64,000 nt of DNA from Elephas maximus indicus (GCF_024166365.1 NC_064822.1:108310823-108374822), one strand, 5' to 3'. Numbered from the stretch's first letter, positions 1 through 12,885 are shown. The notes: generated by a model from the sequence alone, not told the origin. Made by a program: numbers and translations.

Positions 1-771
1 CGGGGGTTTGGGGACTATGGCTTAAGGGGACTTCTAAGTCAATTATGAAAACATTCTGCACCCCACTTTGAAGTGTGGCGTCTGGGGTCTTAAATGCTAA
101 CAAGTGGCCATCTAAGATGCATCAATTGGTCTCAACCCACCTGGATCAAAGGAGAATGAAGAACACCAAGGTCACACGATAACTATGAGCCCAAGAGACA
201 GAAAGGGCCACATGAACCAGAGACTTACATCATCCTGAGACCAGAAGAACTAGATGGTGCCCAGCCACAACCGATGACTGCCCTGACAGAGAGCACAACA
301 GAGAACCCCTGAGGGAGCAGGAGAACAGTGGGATGCAGACCCCAAATTCTCATAAAAAGACCAGACTTAATGGTCTGACTGAGACTAGAAGAATCCCGGC
401 GGTCATGGGCCCCAAACCTTCTGTTGGCCCAGGACAGGAACCATTCCCGAAGACAACTCATCAGACATGGAAGGGACTGGACAATGGGTAGGAGAGAGAT
501 GCTGATGAAGAGTGAGCTACTTGTATCAGGTGGACACTTGAGACTGTGTTGGCATCTCCTATCTGGAGGGGAGATAGGAGGGTCGAGAGGGTTAGAAACT
601 GGCAAAACCGGCACGAAAGGAGAGACTGGAAAGAGGAAACGGGCTGACTCATTAGAGGGAGAGTAAGTGGGAGTGTAGAGAAAGGTGTATATAAGCTTAT
701 ATATGACAGACTGACTTGATTTGTAAACTTTCACTTAAAACACAATAAAAATTATTTTTTAAAAAATTATG
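1..771 (+). mobile_element. L1 LINE 3' UTR, young subfamily, runs off the left edge
   Basis: Closely similar to the 3' UTR of the intact L1 at 46797-47570, including the 'gtggcgtctggggtctt' block and the terminal AATAAA near 742. No ORF2 sequence is present, so the body lies left of the window or was never copied. It ends in a short A-rich tail at about 755-771 and abuts an older L1 end in the same direction, so it probably inserted into that older copy. Confidence 0.85.
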
Positions 772-1617
772 TTGACTTAATAGACAATAGTTAAGTGGAA
801 ACTTTGGTAAAGGGTAAGACAGTGCACAATACTGGGGAAGCCAGCACAGCTTGTATGAGGCAAGGTCGTGGTAGCTCCATAGACACATCCAAACTCCCTG
901 AGGGACTGAATTGCTGGGCTGAGGACTGTGGGGACCATGATATCGGGGAATATCTAGCTCAATTGGCATAATTTAGTTTATAAAGAATATGTTCTACATT
1001 CTACTTTGGTGATAGCGTCTGGGGTCTTAAAACCTGTGAGCTGCCATCTAGGATACTCCACTAGTCCCACTCCTTCCGGAGCAAGGAATAATGAAGATAC
1101 AAGGGAAAGATTAGTCCAAAGGACTAATGGACGACATCTACCGTGGCCTCCACCAGACCGAGACCAATAAAACTTGATGGTGCCTGGCTACCGCTACTGA
1201 CTGCTCTGACAGGGATCACAATAGAGAGTCCCAGACAGAGCTGGAGAAAAATGTAGAACAAAATTCTAACTCGAAAACAAGGACCAGACTTGCTGGCCTG
1301 ACAGAGACTGGAGAAATCCTAAGAATAGGGACTCTGAACACCCTTTCAGCTCAGTAATGAGGTCACTCCTGAGGTTCACCCTTCAGCCAAAGATTGAACA
1401 GGCTGCAAAACAAGACTAAAGAGTTGCACCAGCCATGGAGCAGGGACTGGAAGGCAGGAGCAAACAGGAAAGCTGATAATAGGGAACCCAGGGCTGAGAA
1501 GGGAGAGTGTTGACATGTCGTGGAGTTGTTAACCAATGTCATAGAACAATGTGTATACCAGCTGATGAGAAACTAGTTTGTTCTGTAAACCTTCATCTAA
1601 AGTACAAAAAGAAAAAA
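772..1617 (+). mobile_element. Older L1 3' end
   Basis: Diverged L1 3' UTR that aligns with the other old copy at 11580-12500 (shared 'tctggggtcttaaaa' and 'gaccagacttgctgg' type blocks) and more distantly with the young L1 3' UTR. It ends in an A-rich tail at about 1604-1617. No coding sequence remains. Confidence 0.75.
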
Positions 1618-2187
1618 AAATTGTGTTGACCTTCACGCATGTCAGAATTTATACTTTCAGTATCCTTCGGGAACATTGTTTTTACTATGAATTCAGTAAT
1701 ACTTTTAAATACAATTGCATTTTGTGATCATACACATTTCAAAAATGGTAGTACATGTATGTGAAAGACACACTGTTTATTCAGGCTGCCAACATTTGTG
1801 CCCACTGGACCCATAGAACCCTTGCAATAACACAACAGCCACCTACCTGGGGTCCGTCCAGCCTCAGGTCTCGAACTTGTGCCAACCGGCCTTCTCCACC
1901 ACTAGACAGCTCTGTCCATTGGAGAGGCCCTGCAATGCAGAGCTGAGATTCTCCATTGGATTCTCTGCTGGACTGTAACCCTGTGAGTGCTGTGCCCAAC
2001 TGTCTTCCTTGCCTTTGTACCCCTTGGTGTCTGGCCCTGGCAGGCCTTCGATGGATGTGAATGAACTGAAATGAATTTGGTCTCAGCTGGCCTCCCAGAG
2101 GAATGCTTGCAAACTTCACTAGCTTCTGTATGACAACTCTTCCAATATTGGAAAATCCTGTTGAATTCCCAGAAACTTTTCTCCAGA
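1618..2187. other. Unassigned spacer
   Basis: No keratin exon or recognised repeat. A minus-strand open frame crosses it, but it continues into the neighbouring SINE and has no recognisable domain, so it is not called. A minus-strand AATAAA occurs near 1776 without an adjacent A-tract, so a processed pseudogene is not supported. Confidence 0.5.
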
Positions 2188-2536
2188 GCCATTGGTGGTT
2201 CAATGGTGGAATTTTCACCTTCCGTGAAGGAGACCTGTGTGCCCTTCCCAGCCAACGCACCTCATGCACAGCTACCACCTGTTTGTCAGTGGAGGCCTGT
2301 GTGCTGCTATGACGCTGAACACGGCTCAGCAGACTTTCCAGACTAAGGCAGACTAGGAAGAAAAAACTTGGCGATCTACTTCTGAAAATCATCCAGTGAA
2401 AACCCTATGGATCACAACGGTCCGATCCACAACCGATCACGGGGATGGCATAGGACTGGGCGGCAATTTCATCCCGTTGTGCATGGGGTCACCACGAGTC
2501 AAGGACTGACTCAATAACAGCTAACAACAACAAAAC
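2188..2536 (+). mobile_element. tRNA-Gly-headed SINE with RTE-derived body and tail
   Basis: The first ~70 bp resemble tRNA-Gly ('gccattggtggttcaatggt', degraded B box). The middle ('cagactaaggcagactagga' and the following 'gaaaaccctatggatcac') matches the 5' end of the RTE at 7085-10262. The 3' end ('gcatggggtcaccacgagtc' followed by caacaacaaa) matches the RTE 3' end. A second copy lies at 12569-12885. Confidence 0.75.
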
Positions 2537-2639
2537 ATACCCAGCTACTTCTCCCAGTTCTTAGTACACGTGGTTTCCAGGACTCTTCTCTGAACCCAGG
2601 CTACTTTGTTCATGTACCTCTTAAAATTGTGGTGCCTAA

Positions 2640-2850
2640 AAGGAGCCCTGGTAGGTCAGTGGTTAAGTGCTCAGCTGCTAACTGAAAGGTTAACCGTTCA
2701 AGTCCACCAGGAGTTCTGAGGAAGAAAGGACCTGACAATCTGCTCCCATAAAGATTACACCCTAGGAAACCTTATGTTGCCTTTCTACTCTGTCACATGG
2801 GGTTGCTATGAGTCGGAATTGACTTGGCAGCAAACAACAACAACATTATA
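2640..2850 (+). mobile_element. AfroSINE (tRNA-derived SINE)
   Basis: Begins 'aggagccctggtaggtcagt', has a tRNA B-box-like 'gttcaagtccaccag', and ends with the 'gctatgagtcggaattgact' block and a CAACAACAAC tail. This is the family structure seen many times in this window. Confidence 0.9.
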
Positions 2851-2989
2851 ATATAATACTCAGAAGTGGTTTAATGTTCACCAAAACCAGTAGGAGGACC
2901 CTTACCAACTGTGATGTAGACGCTGTGCTTCTTTCAATACAGGCAAGCTTCTAGTCCCTTCTTTAACCGTTGGCTCCTATCAACCATGC

Positions 2990-3240
2990 CTGAGAGGGAT
3001 AAGACATGGGCTTTGAAGCCAGGCAGTCCTGGGTTTGAACCCTGCCTCTGCCTCTTGCTTACTGTATGCTAATGGACAATTACTAACCTCCCCAAGCCTA
3101 AGTTTCCTTACCTGTAAAGCGGAAATAATAGACGACTCTTCCATGGCTATTGTGAGAATTTAATTAAATGGTGTATGGTAATCACTAAGTATGTCACCTA
3201 GACATAGGGAGCACTCAGTAAACGCTAGCTACGATTCTTC
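2990..3240 (+). repeat. MIR
   Basis: Ancient tRNA-derived MIR with the 'cctgggtttgaaccctgcct' box, 'tttccttacctgtaaa', 'ttgtgagaatttaa' and the 3' 'cactcagtaaacgct' end. Confidence 0.85.
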
Positions 3241-3459
3241 ATTTATCATTTTCTGTCATTTTGGAATGTGTTTCTGTCCTAATGTGAGAATAGGGACTCT
3301 TCTGTTGCTCTGGGAAAATCGCAAGTTAATACAGTAAGTTCGTTGTTCCTGTGACAACCGAACTTCTCCATTTTCTTCATCATATTCTTGAATTAACACT
3401 CTTCTCCTTCCACAGATGCAAAGCATCAGCCCTGCTCAGCCTGCCCTGCCACTCAGCAT

Positions 3460-4040
3460 TCATGCAGTGAGTACTTATTGGGCACTTACTGTTTACCAAG
3501 CACTATTCTAGGCACTGGGAATGCAGTAGTGAGCAAAACAGATGAAGTCCGTGCATTCTAGTGAGAACAGATATTAAAGAAAGAAATATATATGGCAGGC
3601 AGTGAAAAGAGCTATGAAACAAAGGCAACAGGAAAAGGGGAGGAGGGCTTGAGGAGGGGTGCTATTTCACCAAGGATGGTTTACGTAGGCCTGAGCAAAA
3701 ATCTGAATGCAGTGAAGAAGCAAGCTGTGCAATCATCTAGGTAGAGAGTTACCCAGGCAAAGGAGCAGCAAGTGCAAAGGCCCTGAGGCAGGAGTGTGGG
3801 GCCTGTTTCAGAAGCAGCAAAGTGCCAGTGTAGCTGGAGCAGAGTGAGGGAAGGGAAGAGGCAGCAGAGATGGAATCTGGGAGACAGGTCAGACACAGGG
3901 CCTTGTACATGCGAAATGAGTCTCGCTGTTACTGTGGGTGACAAGGGAAGCCAATGTAGGATTTTCAGGAAAGTGAGACATGATCTGACTTTTAAAAGGA
4001 TCAGTCTGACTGCTTCGTATAAAATTGACTGGATGGGCCG
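3460..4040 (+). repeat. Ancient mammalian interspersed repeat, family not certain
   Basis: Carries blocks known from a common mammalian-wide ancient repeat: 'accaagcactattctaggca', 'agcaagtgcaaaggccctga', 'gggccttgtacatgc', 'gacatgatctgactttt' and 'aaaggatcagtctgactgct'. I recognise the consensus but cannot assign its Repbase name with confidence. Confidence 0.55.
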
Positions 4041-5049
4041 AGAGAAAATGCATTGACACCCACTTCCCCTTCCTTAGGCATCTTCCACGAAGGAAACCAG
4101 CTTTCTAGTTTCAAACACCCGACTTCCATGTCCCGATATAAGAGTAAACAGAAGCGTAGGCAAAACACTTAACATAACAGCAAAACTGGAAGCCAGGTTT
4201 GCCCTGAATAAGCCCTTATTTGTATAAAATTCACCTGCATGATAAGAGCTTTCCACTTATATTTGTGCTGAATCTTATTTGTCTGGTGTCCCCCCTCAAA
4301 CCAGAGGTTTGTAAATAAGGGACATCATATTCTTGTCTTCACTAGTAGAATCCCCAAAAGATCTTAAGAAGTTAGTAAATAGGTTTCTCACATAAAAGAT
4401 GAAAGGAGAAGAGGAAAAAAATGTTAAGTGATCATTTAACCCTGGAAAGAGAAAGTTATGAGGAGGTTTAAATTTATTTTCCGTGCAATTATTTGAAAAG
4501 TGTGAGTCTCACTCTCTCCACTGAGGAATTTGAGGGAACCCAGTTGGACTTAGGGCAGAGGGTGTGATCGTGGCAGGAAATAAGGTGACCGTGGGAGATT
4601 GGGTAAGTAATCTGAGGAGATTAAGAGGTAGCAGAGTTACAGTCCCTGGCATAGGGAAGGCTCTCAACAAGTATTGAAGAAATGAATGTCATGGTAGAGA
4701 CGAAAGATAATTCTGCCAGGAGACAAGGGAATGACAACAAACCTCTAAGTCCCTGCCAACCTTTCCTTATAGTAAGTAAGAGTAGGAGAGGAGGAGGAGC
4801 ATTTGCAAGGTGTAACATGGAAGAAGGTGTAGATGTGACAGTTCCAGACTTCAGTCCGAAAGACATCGTAAATCAAAAGACCACACCCTGAAAGCAAGTG
4901 ACCAGGGTTCCTTCATCTCATTCTTGTTCTTCATCTCAAGCTTGTTCTCTCAGACATGCCTTGTTCTGAGCTTGTCTAGTCTTGGAACACAAAGCCCAGG
5001 CCCCAGTTAGATAATTGGCTAAACCATGGTTCCACATAGCCTGACCCTG
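4041..5049. other. Spacer with no recognised element
   Basis: Apparently unique DNA. No splice-flanked keratin exon, RNA gene or clear repeat is seen. Confidence 0.5.
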
Positions 5050-5470
5050 ACTTACTCTCCAGCCTCCTTCCCACCAGTCCCTGCCCTTAATCTTGAATGA
5101 TGCTGACTGTTTCTGGTTCATACACATACTGCAGGGTGCCACATGCCACTCCTTTACTTTGGTATTCTTGTTGCCTAGAGCATCTTTCTCCCCTGCACTC
5201 CTCATCCTCACTCAAGATCCACACCTGGCTGACCCTTTTAGGCTTCAAGACTTATCCCACGTGTCACCTCCTTCAGGGAACAAATCCCTGTGCAAAAGTA
5301 AATGCTTCTTCCCTGTGCTTCCAGAGCCCCAGCGTTTACATCAACCATTGCTCTCAATGCTGTCCTAAAAGTATGGAAAATCTGTATTTAATGCGTCTCC
5401 CTCCTCAACTCTCCCCATATATCCCCAAGGCCTAGCACAGAACCTGATATTTAGTAGGTGCTCAATTTTT
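5050..5470 (+). repeat. L2 LINE 3' fragment
   Basis: Typical L2 3' region: 'cttcaagacttatcccacgt', a run ending 'cctagcacagaacctgatat', then 'tagtaggtgctcaatt'. Old and non-coding. Confidence 0.7.
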
Positions 5471-5754
5471 CAACAAGTGTTTGCCGACCTGAATCGATTG
5501 CTCCCCACTGAGCTCTGAACTGGTGTGTTTGCAGGAGGAGGAGCTCCAAGTCCAACTGAGGAGATGCTGCAGCCCTTGGGACACGGCATGGAGAGAGGAG
5601 TGTAATAAGAATCCAGCCTAAGGAAGCCTTTGGGACACAGAGCAATGGGGTGATCCAATGGGTGGAGCCACTCCTGGGAGACTTCCCCAAAGGAAGAACT
5701 TTCTCTTAGAGGAGATTAGAGTCCTGCTCTGTTGAGAGAGCCTTTCTCCCTTTC

Positions 5755-6075
5755 TAGCTCGCATGTTCTACCTGTCCTTCAAGACTTCACTTAAATACCA
5801 CCCCTCACATGAACCTTCCTGTGATTACTAACCACCCACCACACACATACAAAACTGGACTTAATTTCACCCTCGTCAGGACTCCCATAGCTTTTGTTTA
5901 TAACTCCCAAGAGCATTTATCTACCTGGTTACCAAGTTATTTATGTGCACGTTTTTATCTAGACATTGTCAAATGCATTGAAAACTCCTTGAAAGCAATG
6001 TCTCTTATTTGTATTTGGGTTCCCCATTGCCTAGCACAAAAGCAGGCACTCAATAAACATTTGTACATTCATTCA
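5755..6075 (+). repeat. L2 LINE 3' fragment
   Basis: Matches L2 blocks: 'cttcaagacttcacttaaat' and the 3' end 'ttgcctagcacaaaagcagg' followed by 'cactcaataaacatttg'. About 300 bp between this and the previous L2 piece is unassigned. Confidence 0.7.
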
Positions 6076-6727
6076 ACAAACATCTGTTAAATATCTAATA
6101 TATGGCAAGCACGGTGACCCTGGAATATCAAGATGAATAAACCATACTCTCTGCACTGGTGGGTGGATGAATGGCAAATAGCAATCAAAACACTTTCCCC
6201 AGAAAACTTCCTAGTTTATCCAGTTTCTCAATTAGCCTTCTCCTGGCAAGCCATATTCTTGTAGATCAAGTTATAACATTTCAAGTAAGAAAAAAAAAAC
6301 TGTTCATGGAGATGGACAAGAATTTTACCTCGGCCCAAAATCAACCAAGAAAACACCACCAACAAGACCCTCATGGCTACAGTCCTCCACCCTCAGCCTC
6401 CTCCCCATGGGATAAAGAGATAAGTGCTCAGGTCTTACCTTCAACACAGCAAAAAGCTAGAATAGGTGCTAAAATGGCTTCTCCCCTCAGCCTACTCCTT
6501 CCGCTTGTCCTGGGATGACCAACTATTAATATGCTCTGGGAGTCATGGAGGGGGACACAATTCTCTCAAATCTTTCCCTAGGCAGTTCTATCACTAAACC
6601 CTGACCATCCACTCAGGACATGGTGGTGAATATGCCTTGTTAGAGAGTCTCTGGTCTTAACCTAAAGCCTGGGTCCCAACAGTGAGCTAAACCAAAACCA
6701 CACAGTGGCACCACACCGCTTTGTTGT
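6076..6727. other. Spacer with no recognised element
   Basis: Open frames here show no domain or codon structure that would support a gene. Confidence 0.5.
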
Positions 6728-6886
6728 ACCCTAAAACCCTGGTGGGGTAATGGTTAAGAGCTACAGCTGCTAACCAAAATGTCAGCAGTTCGAATCCACC
6801 AGACGCCCCTTGGAAACTCTATAGGGCAGTTCTACTCTGTCCTTTAGAGTTGCTATGCGTCAAAATCAACTTGATGGCAACGGGTT
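6728..6886 (+). mobile_element. AfroSINE
   Basis: 'accctggtggggtaatggtt', B box 'cagttcgaatccaccag', then 'ggaaactctatagggcag' and 'aacttgatggcaacggg'. It runs directly into a T/A/G-rich simple repeat. Confidence 0.88.
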
Positions 6887-6945
6887 ATAGATATCTATAT
6901 CTATAGATGTAGACATATCTATAGATATACATATATAGAGAGAGA
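6886..6945. repeat. Simple repeat (ATCTATAG-type, then GA)n
   Basis: Runs of 'atatctatag' units followed by 'gagagagaga', probably expanded from the SINE tail. Confidence 0.8.
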
Positions 6946-7084
6946 GATAAACACATATGTAAACCCTTCTTTGTTAATCCTTCTGGATACTAGCAACAAG
7001 GTAAGGAAACTTCAGAAGTGTTGGCAAAAGTTTTCTGAAACTGAGAGGACTGGACCCAGAGCACAGGATCTTGGGGAATGAGGA

Positions 7085-10000
7085 GTTGTTGTTGTTGGGT
7101 GCCACCGAGACAGTCCCAACTCATACCAACCTCATGTACAACAAAACCAAACACTGTCCAGTCTTGCGCCATCCTCACAGTCATTGATATATTTGAGCCC
7201 ATCGTTGCAGCCACTGTGTCAATTCATCTCATGGTCATGGAGGGTCTTCCTCTTTTTCACTGACCCTCTACTTTACCAAGCATGATATCCTTCTCTAGGG
7301 ACTGGGCCCTCCTGATAACATGTCCAAAGTATGTGAGATGAAGTCTCACCATTCTTGCTTCTAAGGCATATTCTGGCTGTACTTCTTTCAAGACAGATTT
7401 GTTCATTCTTCTGACAGTCTATGGTATATTCAATATCCTTCACCAACACCATAATTCAAATGCTTCAGTTCTTCTTTGGTCTTCCTTATTCATTGTCCAA
7501 TTTTTGCATGTATATGAGGCAATTGAAAATTCCATGGCTTGGGAGGGACATTCTTGCTTTTCAGCACTTTAAAGAGCTCTTTTGCAACAGATTTGCTCAA
7601 TGCAATACTTCTTTTGATTTCTTCACTGCTGCTTCCACAGGCATTGATTGAGGGATCCAAGTAAAATGAAACTCTTGACAACTACAGTCTTTTCTCCATT
7701 TATCATGATGTTGCTTATTGGCCCAGTTGTGAGGATTTTTGTTTTCTTTACGTTGAGGTGTAACCCATACTGAAGGCTGCAGTCTTTGATCTTCATCAGT
7801 AAATGCTTTAAGTCCTTTTCGCTTTCAGCAAGCAAGGTTGTGTCATCTGCATAACAAAGGTTGTTAATGAGCCTTCTTCCAATCCTGATGTCACATTCTT
7901 CTTCATATAGTTAAGCTTCTCAGATTATTAGTTCAACACACAGACTGAATAAGTATCGTGAAAGGATACAACCCTGACGCTCACCTTTCCTGATTTAAAC
8001 CAAGCAGTATCTCCTTGTCCTGTTCAAATGATTGCTTCTTGGTCCAGTTCTTCATGAGCACAAATAAGTGCTCTGGAATTCCTATTTTTTTAAATGTTAT
8101 CCATAATTTGTTATGATCCACACAGTCAAATGCCTTTGCATAGTCAATAAAACACAGTGTAAACATCTTTCCGGTATTCTCTGCTTTCAGCAAAAATCCA
8201 TCTGACATCAGCAATGATATCCCTGGTTCCATGTCCTCTTGTGAATCCAGCCTGAATTTCTGGAAGTTCCCTATCAATGTACTGCTGCAACCATTTTTGA
8301 ATGACCTTCAGCAAAATTTTACTTGAATGATACTGATAATACTGTTTGATAATTTCTGCATTCTGTTGGATCAGCTTTCTTTGGAATGGGCACAAACATG
8401 GATCTCTTCCAGTCAGTTGGCCAGGTAGCTGTCTTCCGAATTTCTTGCCATAGAAGAGTGAGCACTTCCAGCATTGCATTCACCAACTGAAACATCTCAA
8501 TTTGTATCCTGTCAATTCCTGGAGCTTTGTTTTTTGCCAATGCCTTCAGTGCAGCTTGTACTTCTTCCTTCAATACCATCAGTTCTTGATCATATGCTAC
8601 CTCCTGAAATGATTGAACATTGACCAATTCTTTTGGCACAGTGACTCTGTGTATTCCTTCCATCTTCTTTTGATACTTCATGCCTCATTCAATATTTTGC
8701 ACATAGAATCCTTCAATATTGCAACTCAAGGCTTGAATTTTTTCTTCAGTTCTTTCAGCTTGAGAAATTCCAAGCATGTTCTTTCCTTTTGGTTTTCTAA
8801 CTCAAGTCTTTGCCCATTTCATTATAATGCTTTGTCTTCTAGAACCACCCTTTGAAACCTTCTGTTAGCTTTTTCACTTCATTTCTTCCATTCTCTTAAT
8901 TACTCTGTGTTCAAGAGCAAGTTTCAGAGTCTCTTCTGACATCCATTTGGTTTTTTCTTTCTTTCCTGTCTCTTTAATGATCTTTTGCTTTCTTCATGTG
9001 TAATGTCCTCCCACAACTCATCTGGTTTTCAGTTATTAGTGTTCAATGTGTCAAATCTATTCTTGAGATTTCTATTCTAAATTAAGGTGGGATATACTCA
9101 AGGTCATTCTTTGGATCTCTCAGACTTGTCTTAATTTTCTACAGCTTCCACTTGAACTTGCATATGAACAATTGGTGGTCTGTTCCACAGTCAGTTCCTG
9201 GCCTTGTTCTGACTGACGATATTGAGCTTCTCCGTCGTCTCTTTCCACAGATGTAGTCGATTTGATTCATGTGTATTCCATCCAGTGAAGTTCACACGTA
9301 TACTTACTGTTTACGGTGTTGAAAAGAGGTATTCCAATGCCTAAGTCATTGTTCTGGCCAAATTCTATCATAGGATCATCACCATTTCTATCATCAAGCC
9401 CATATTTTCCAACTACCAATTCTTTTTCTTTGTTTCTGACTTTTGCATTCCAATCACTCGTAATTATCAATGCATCTTGATTGCATGTTTGACCATATTC
9501 AGACTGCAGAAGCTGGTAAAAAATCTTCAATTTCTTCATCTTTGACATTAGTGGTTGGTGCATAAATTTGAATAACAGTTGTGTTAACTAGTTTCCTTGT
9601 AGACATATGAATATTATCCTATCACTGATAGCATTGTACTGTGGATAGATCTTGAAGTGATCTTTTTGACAATGAATGCAATGCCACTTCTCTTCAATTT
9701 GTCATTTGACAATCATAGTAGACTATATGATTGTCCAATTTAAAATGGCTAAAACCACTCCATTTCAGTTTACTAATGCCTAGTATATCAATCTTTATGC
9801 ATTCCATTTCACTTTTGACAGCTTTCAGTTTTCCTAGATTCATACTTCATACATTCCACATTCCAATTATTAATGAATGTTTGCAGCTATTTCTTCTCAT
9901 TTTGAGCCATGCCACATCAACAAATGAAGGTCCTGAAAGCTTTATTCAATGCATGCTATTAAGGTTGACTCTACTTTGAGGAGGCAGCTCTTCCCCAGTT

Positions 10001-10262
10001 GTATTTTGAATGTCTTCCAACCTGAGGGGCTCATTTTCCGGCACTACGTCCGACAATGTTCCACTACTATCCATAAGGTTTTCACTGGCCAGTGTTTTTC
10101 AAAGTAGATTGCCAGTTTCTTCTTCCTAGCCTCTCTTGGTCTGGAAGCTCCACTGAAACCTTTCCAGCATGAGTAACCCTGCTGGTATTTCAAATACCAG
10201 TGGCATAGCTTCCAGCATCACAGAAATACACAAGCCACCACAGTACAACAAACTGACAGACA
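7085..10262 (-). mobile_element. RTE-clade LINE, nearly full length, decayed
   Basis: About 3.2 kb, the usual RTE/BovB length. From its 5' end (10262): UTR, an AP-endonuclease start resembling 'GMWNVRSMNLGKLKAV' near 9870-9830, endonuclease with 'TSDWNAKV' near 9450, then reverse transcriptase with 'NKAPGIDRIQIEMF' (about 8540), 'FIDYAKAFDCVDHNKLW' (about 8130) and the YADDT catalytic box at 7839-7853. The 3' end (7085) reads 'GGTGGCACCCAACAACAACA', the same tail as the AfroSINEs. The coding region is split over at least four frames with stops, so it is dead. The family is a plausible source of the machinery that moved the SINEs here. Confidence 0.88.
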
Positions 10263-11464
10263 AGTGGGGAAGGTCCTATGCAAATATGGCACTTAATTGG
10301 AAACTGAAAGTCTGAGCCAAACCACGGGTGGGACTGCTGCCAGGACTGGAAGCCAAGGGCTTAGGTAGTGGGGATCAGGGCAGATGAACCAAATAAATGG
10401 AATTAAAAGATTTGCAAACCCACTGTTGGGGCATTAAGACGTGAGAAATTATTTCCGCGGACTAGAGCAAAGGCATTTAGGGGAAGATGGAGAATTGAGG
10501 GACCTCCAAAGTAGGGTGGGTAATGCAGCCTGTGTCCCCATAGCTCATATGAACATGGAGAGCTGGCCAGGACCCAACTCAAAGGATCTGTAAGAAGGGT
10601 GCACCAATTATCTCAGGAGTGGGTCCCACCTCCAAGCAATTCCTTTATAGTACCCAGCCAGCTCCAAGCCTATGAATCATGGCCAGGATCCACATGCTTG
10701 GATTGTTCTGGACATAGATGGAAGTAGAGGTCAATGTGATCTTTTTTTCCTCTTTTAAGTAAAACAGGAGTTTTCTTATGTGAATGAAAAACACAAAAAC
10801 ACTCACATAGCCGCTTACCTGCAAATACAAACATGTTTATCCAAGACACACACATATTTATACAATCTACAGCCAGACTTTGCTGTGTAAATCATTGCAT
10901 TCAACTGAGGTTGCTCTAAGAGAGACCTAGCAGTACCACCCAGGTGGCTGGCTTCTCCCACACCTCCCTTGTTAAGGGTGAAAAACGTGCTAACTTGCCC
11001 CTTTTCTTCTCACAGTGGTTCATCTCATTCTCAACCTCCTGGTGGTTGAAGTTGAGAAACCCCACCCCTAACTGCAACCCTTGACTCCTCCTCCCCCACC
11101 CTAGAAACTCAGAAAAGAGCCAATTCAGCCTTTTCCCCAGGGAGGGGGGCAGTGGTGGGAAGAAGTCAAAGCCTAACTGGCTGCAGAGACTTCCTGTTCT
11201 GACACATGCAGAGGAAAGCCCTCAGACAAAAGGAAGATTAGGGCTGAGCTGGTGATGAACAGAGCCATCAGCCCAGGGAGAGGCAGATCCTGGCAGAGCA
11301 TCCAGAGATTAACACTTCGCTGCTCTGCTTCTGCTTCCCAAAGGCAGGGCAGCTCTGAGCCTGGGCCAGAGCGGCCTTGGGCAAACTGTGTGCCTATACA
11401 ATAAGACCCATGGGTACTACGCTGGAGGGATTGGAACCAGTTGGGCAGCCAAGGGAAAGAATGT
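10263..11464. other. Spacer with no recognised gene
   Basis: Unassigned DNA between the RTE and an L1 end. Short open frames only. Confidence 0.5.
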
Positions 11465-12510
11465 GTTCTGTGTATGAAACCACTACTATAAAAACCCAAG
11501 AAAAGGTTTACATACAGGAAAAAACAATGTTTGATGGTTATGAGGGAGAGGAGGGTTGGGGAAAGGAAATCACCAACTAGATAGTAGACAAGTGCTAACT
11601 TTGGTGAAGGGAAAGACAACACACAGTATAGGGAAAGTCAGAACAAACTGACCAAGGCAAAGCAATAGAAACTTCCTAGACACACCCGAACACCTTCAGT
11701 GACCGAGTTACTAGGGTTAAGGGCTAGGAGATCATGGTCTCGGGGAACATCTAGGTCAATTGGCATAACATAGTTCATTAAAAAAGTGTTCTACATCCTA
11801 CTTTAGTGAGTAGCATCAGGGGTCTTAAAAGCTAGTGAGCAACCTTCTAAAATACATCTACTGGTCCCATCAAGTTCAGATAGAAGAAGAGTGAAAACCG
11901 AAGACACAAGGAAAATATCAGTCCAAATGGTTAATGAACCACATGAACCACAGCTTCCACCAACCTGAGCCCAGAAGAACTAGATGATGCCCGGCTACCA
12001 CCACTGACCACTCTGACAGGGATCAGAACAGAAAGTCCCAGGCAGAGCGGGAGAAAAATGTAGAACAAAATTAAAATTCATAAAAAAGACCAGACTTACC
12101 GGTCTGACAGAGACTGGAGGAACCCCCGAGACTATGGAACCCAGCCACCCTGCTAACTCAGAACTGAAATCACTCCCAAAGTCTACCTTTTAGCCAGATT
12201 AATCAGGCCCATGAAACAAACAATAACACACATGAGGAATATGATTCTTAGTTCAATCAAATATAGGAGACCAAATGGGCAACATCTGCCCAAAAGCAAA
12301 GACAAGAAGGCAGAAAGGGACAGGAAAACTGAACAGATAAACACAAGGAACCTAGGGTAGAAAGGGAAAGACGGAGAGTACTGACACATTTGGGGTTTGC
12401 AACTAATATCACAAACCAATTTGTGCACAAAACTGTTGAATGAGAAATCTAATTTGCACTGTAAACTTTCACTTAAAACACAATAAAATTTTAAAAAAGA
12501 AAGAAAGAAG
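11465..12510 (+). mobile_element. Old L1 3' end with last ORF2 codons and 3' UTR
   Basis: Starts near the ORF2 stop equivalent ('gtatgaaaccactactataa' compares with 46550 of the intact L1), then the 3' UTR with the 'gggagaggagggttggg' purine run, 'atctaggtcaattggcataa' and a terminal 'cacaataaaattttaaaaaa' tail. Diverged from the young L1. Confidence 0.8.
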
Positions 12511-12568
12511 GAATGTGCTCTGCATCTGCTGTGGGAGGGATTTAGGTCAGGCAATGGATAGGGAGAGG

Positions 12569-12885
12569 GCATTGGTGGTTTGGTGGTAGAATTCTCATCT
12601 TCCACGCAGGAGACGCTGGTTTGATTCCCCACCAGTGCACGTCATGCACACCCACCACCCATCTGTCAGTGGAAGCTTGCATGTTGCTCTGATGCTGAGC
12701 AAATTTCAGCAGATTTTCCAGACTAGGACAGACTAGGAAGAAAGGCCTGCTGATCTACTTCCAAAAATCAGCCAATGAAAATCCTATTGGATCACAACGA
12801 TCCAATCTGCAACCAATCACGGAGATGGCACAGGACAGGGCTGCATTTCATTCCATGTGCATGGGGTAGCCACAACAGCAGATGG
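12569..12885 (+). mobile_element. tRNA-Gly-headed SINE with RTE-derived body
   Basis: The head 'gcattggtggtttggtggta' and B box 'tggtttgattccccaccagt' closely match tRNA-Gly(GCC). They are followed by the RTE 5'-like body ('ccagactaggacagactagg') and the start of the RTE 3'-like block ('gtgcatggggtagccac'). The extreme 3' tail is missing. It sits just downstream of the old L1 A-tail. Confidence 0.78.

Noticed and set aside
1781-2392. 203-codon minus-strand open frame
   Set aside because: It runs from unassigned DNA into a tRNA-Gly-headed SINE, has no recognisable domain, and lacks a poly-A tract that would mark a processed pseudogene.
6886-6945. Tandem array resembling a short CRISPR-like repeat
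   Set aside because: Short-period simple repeat with no spacers, in a eukaryotic genome.
12569-12640. Possible tRNA-Gly gene
   Set aside because: The sequence is degraded and is the head of a SINE with an RTE-derived body, not an independent tRNA gene.
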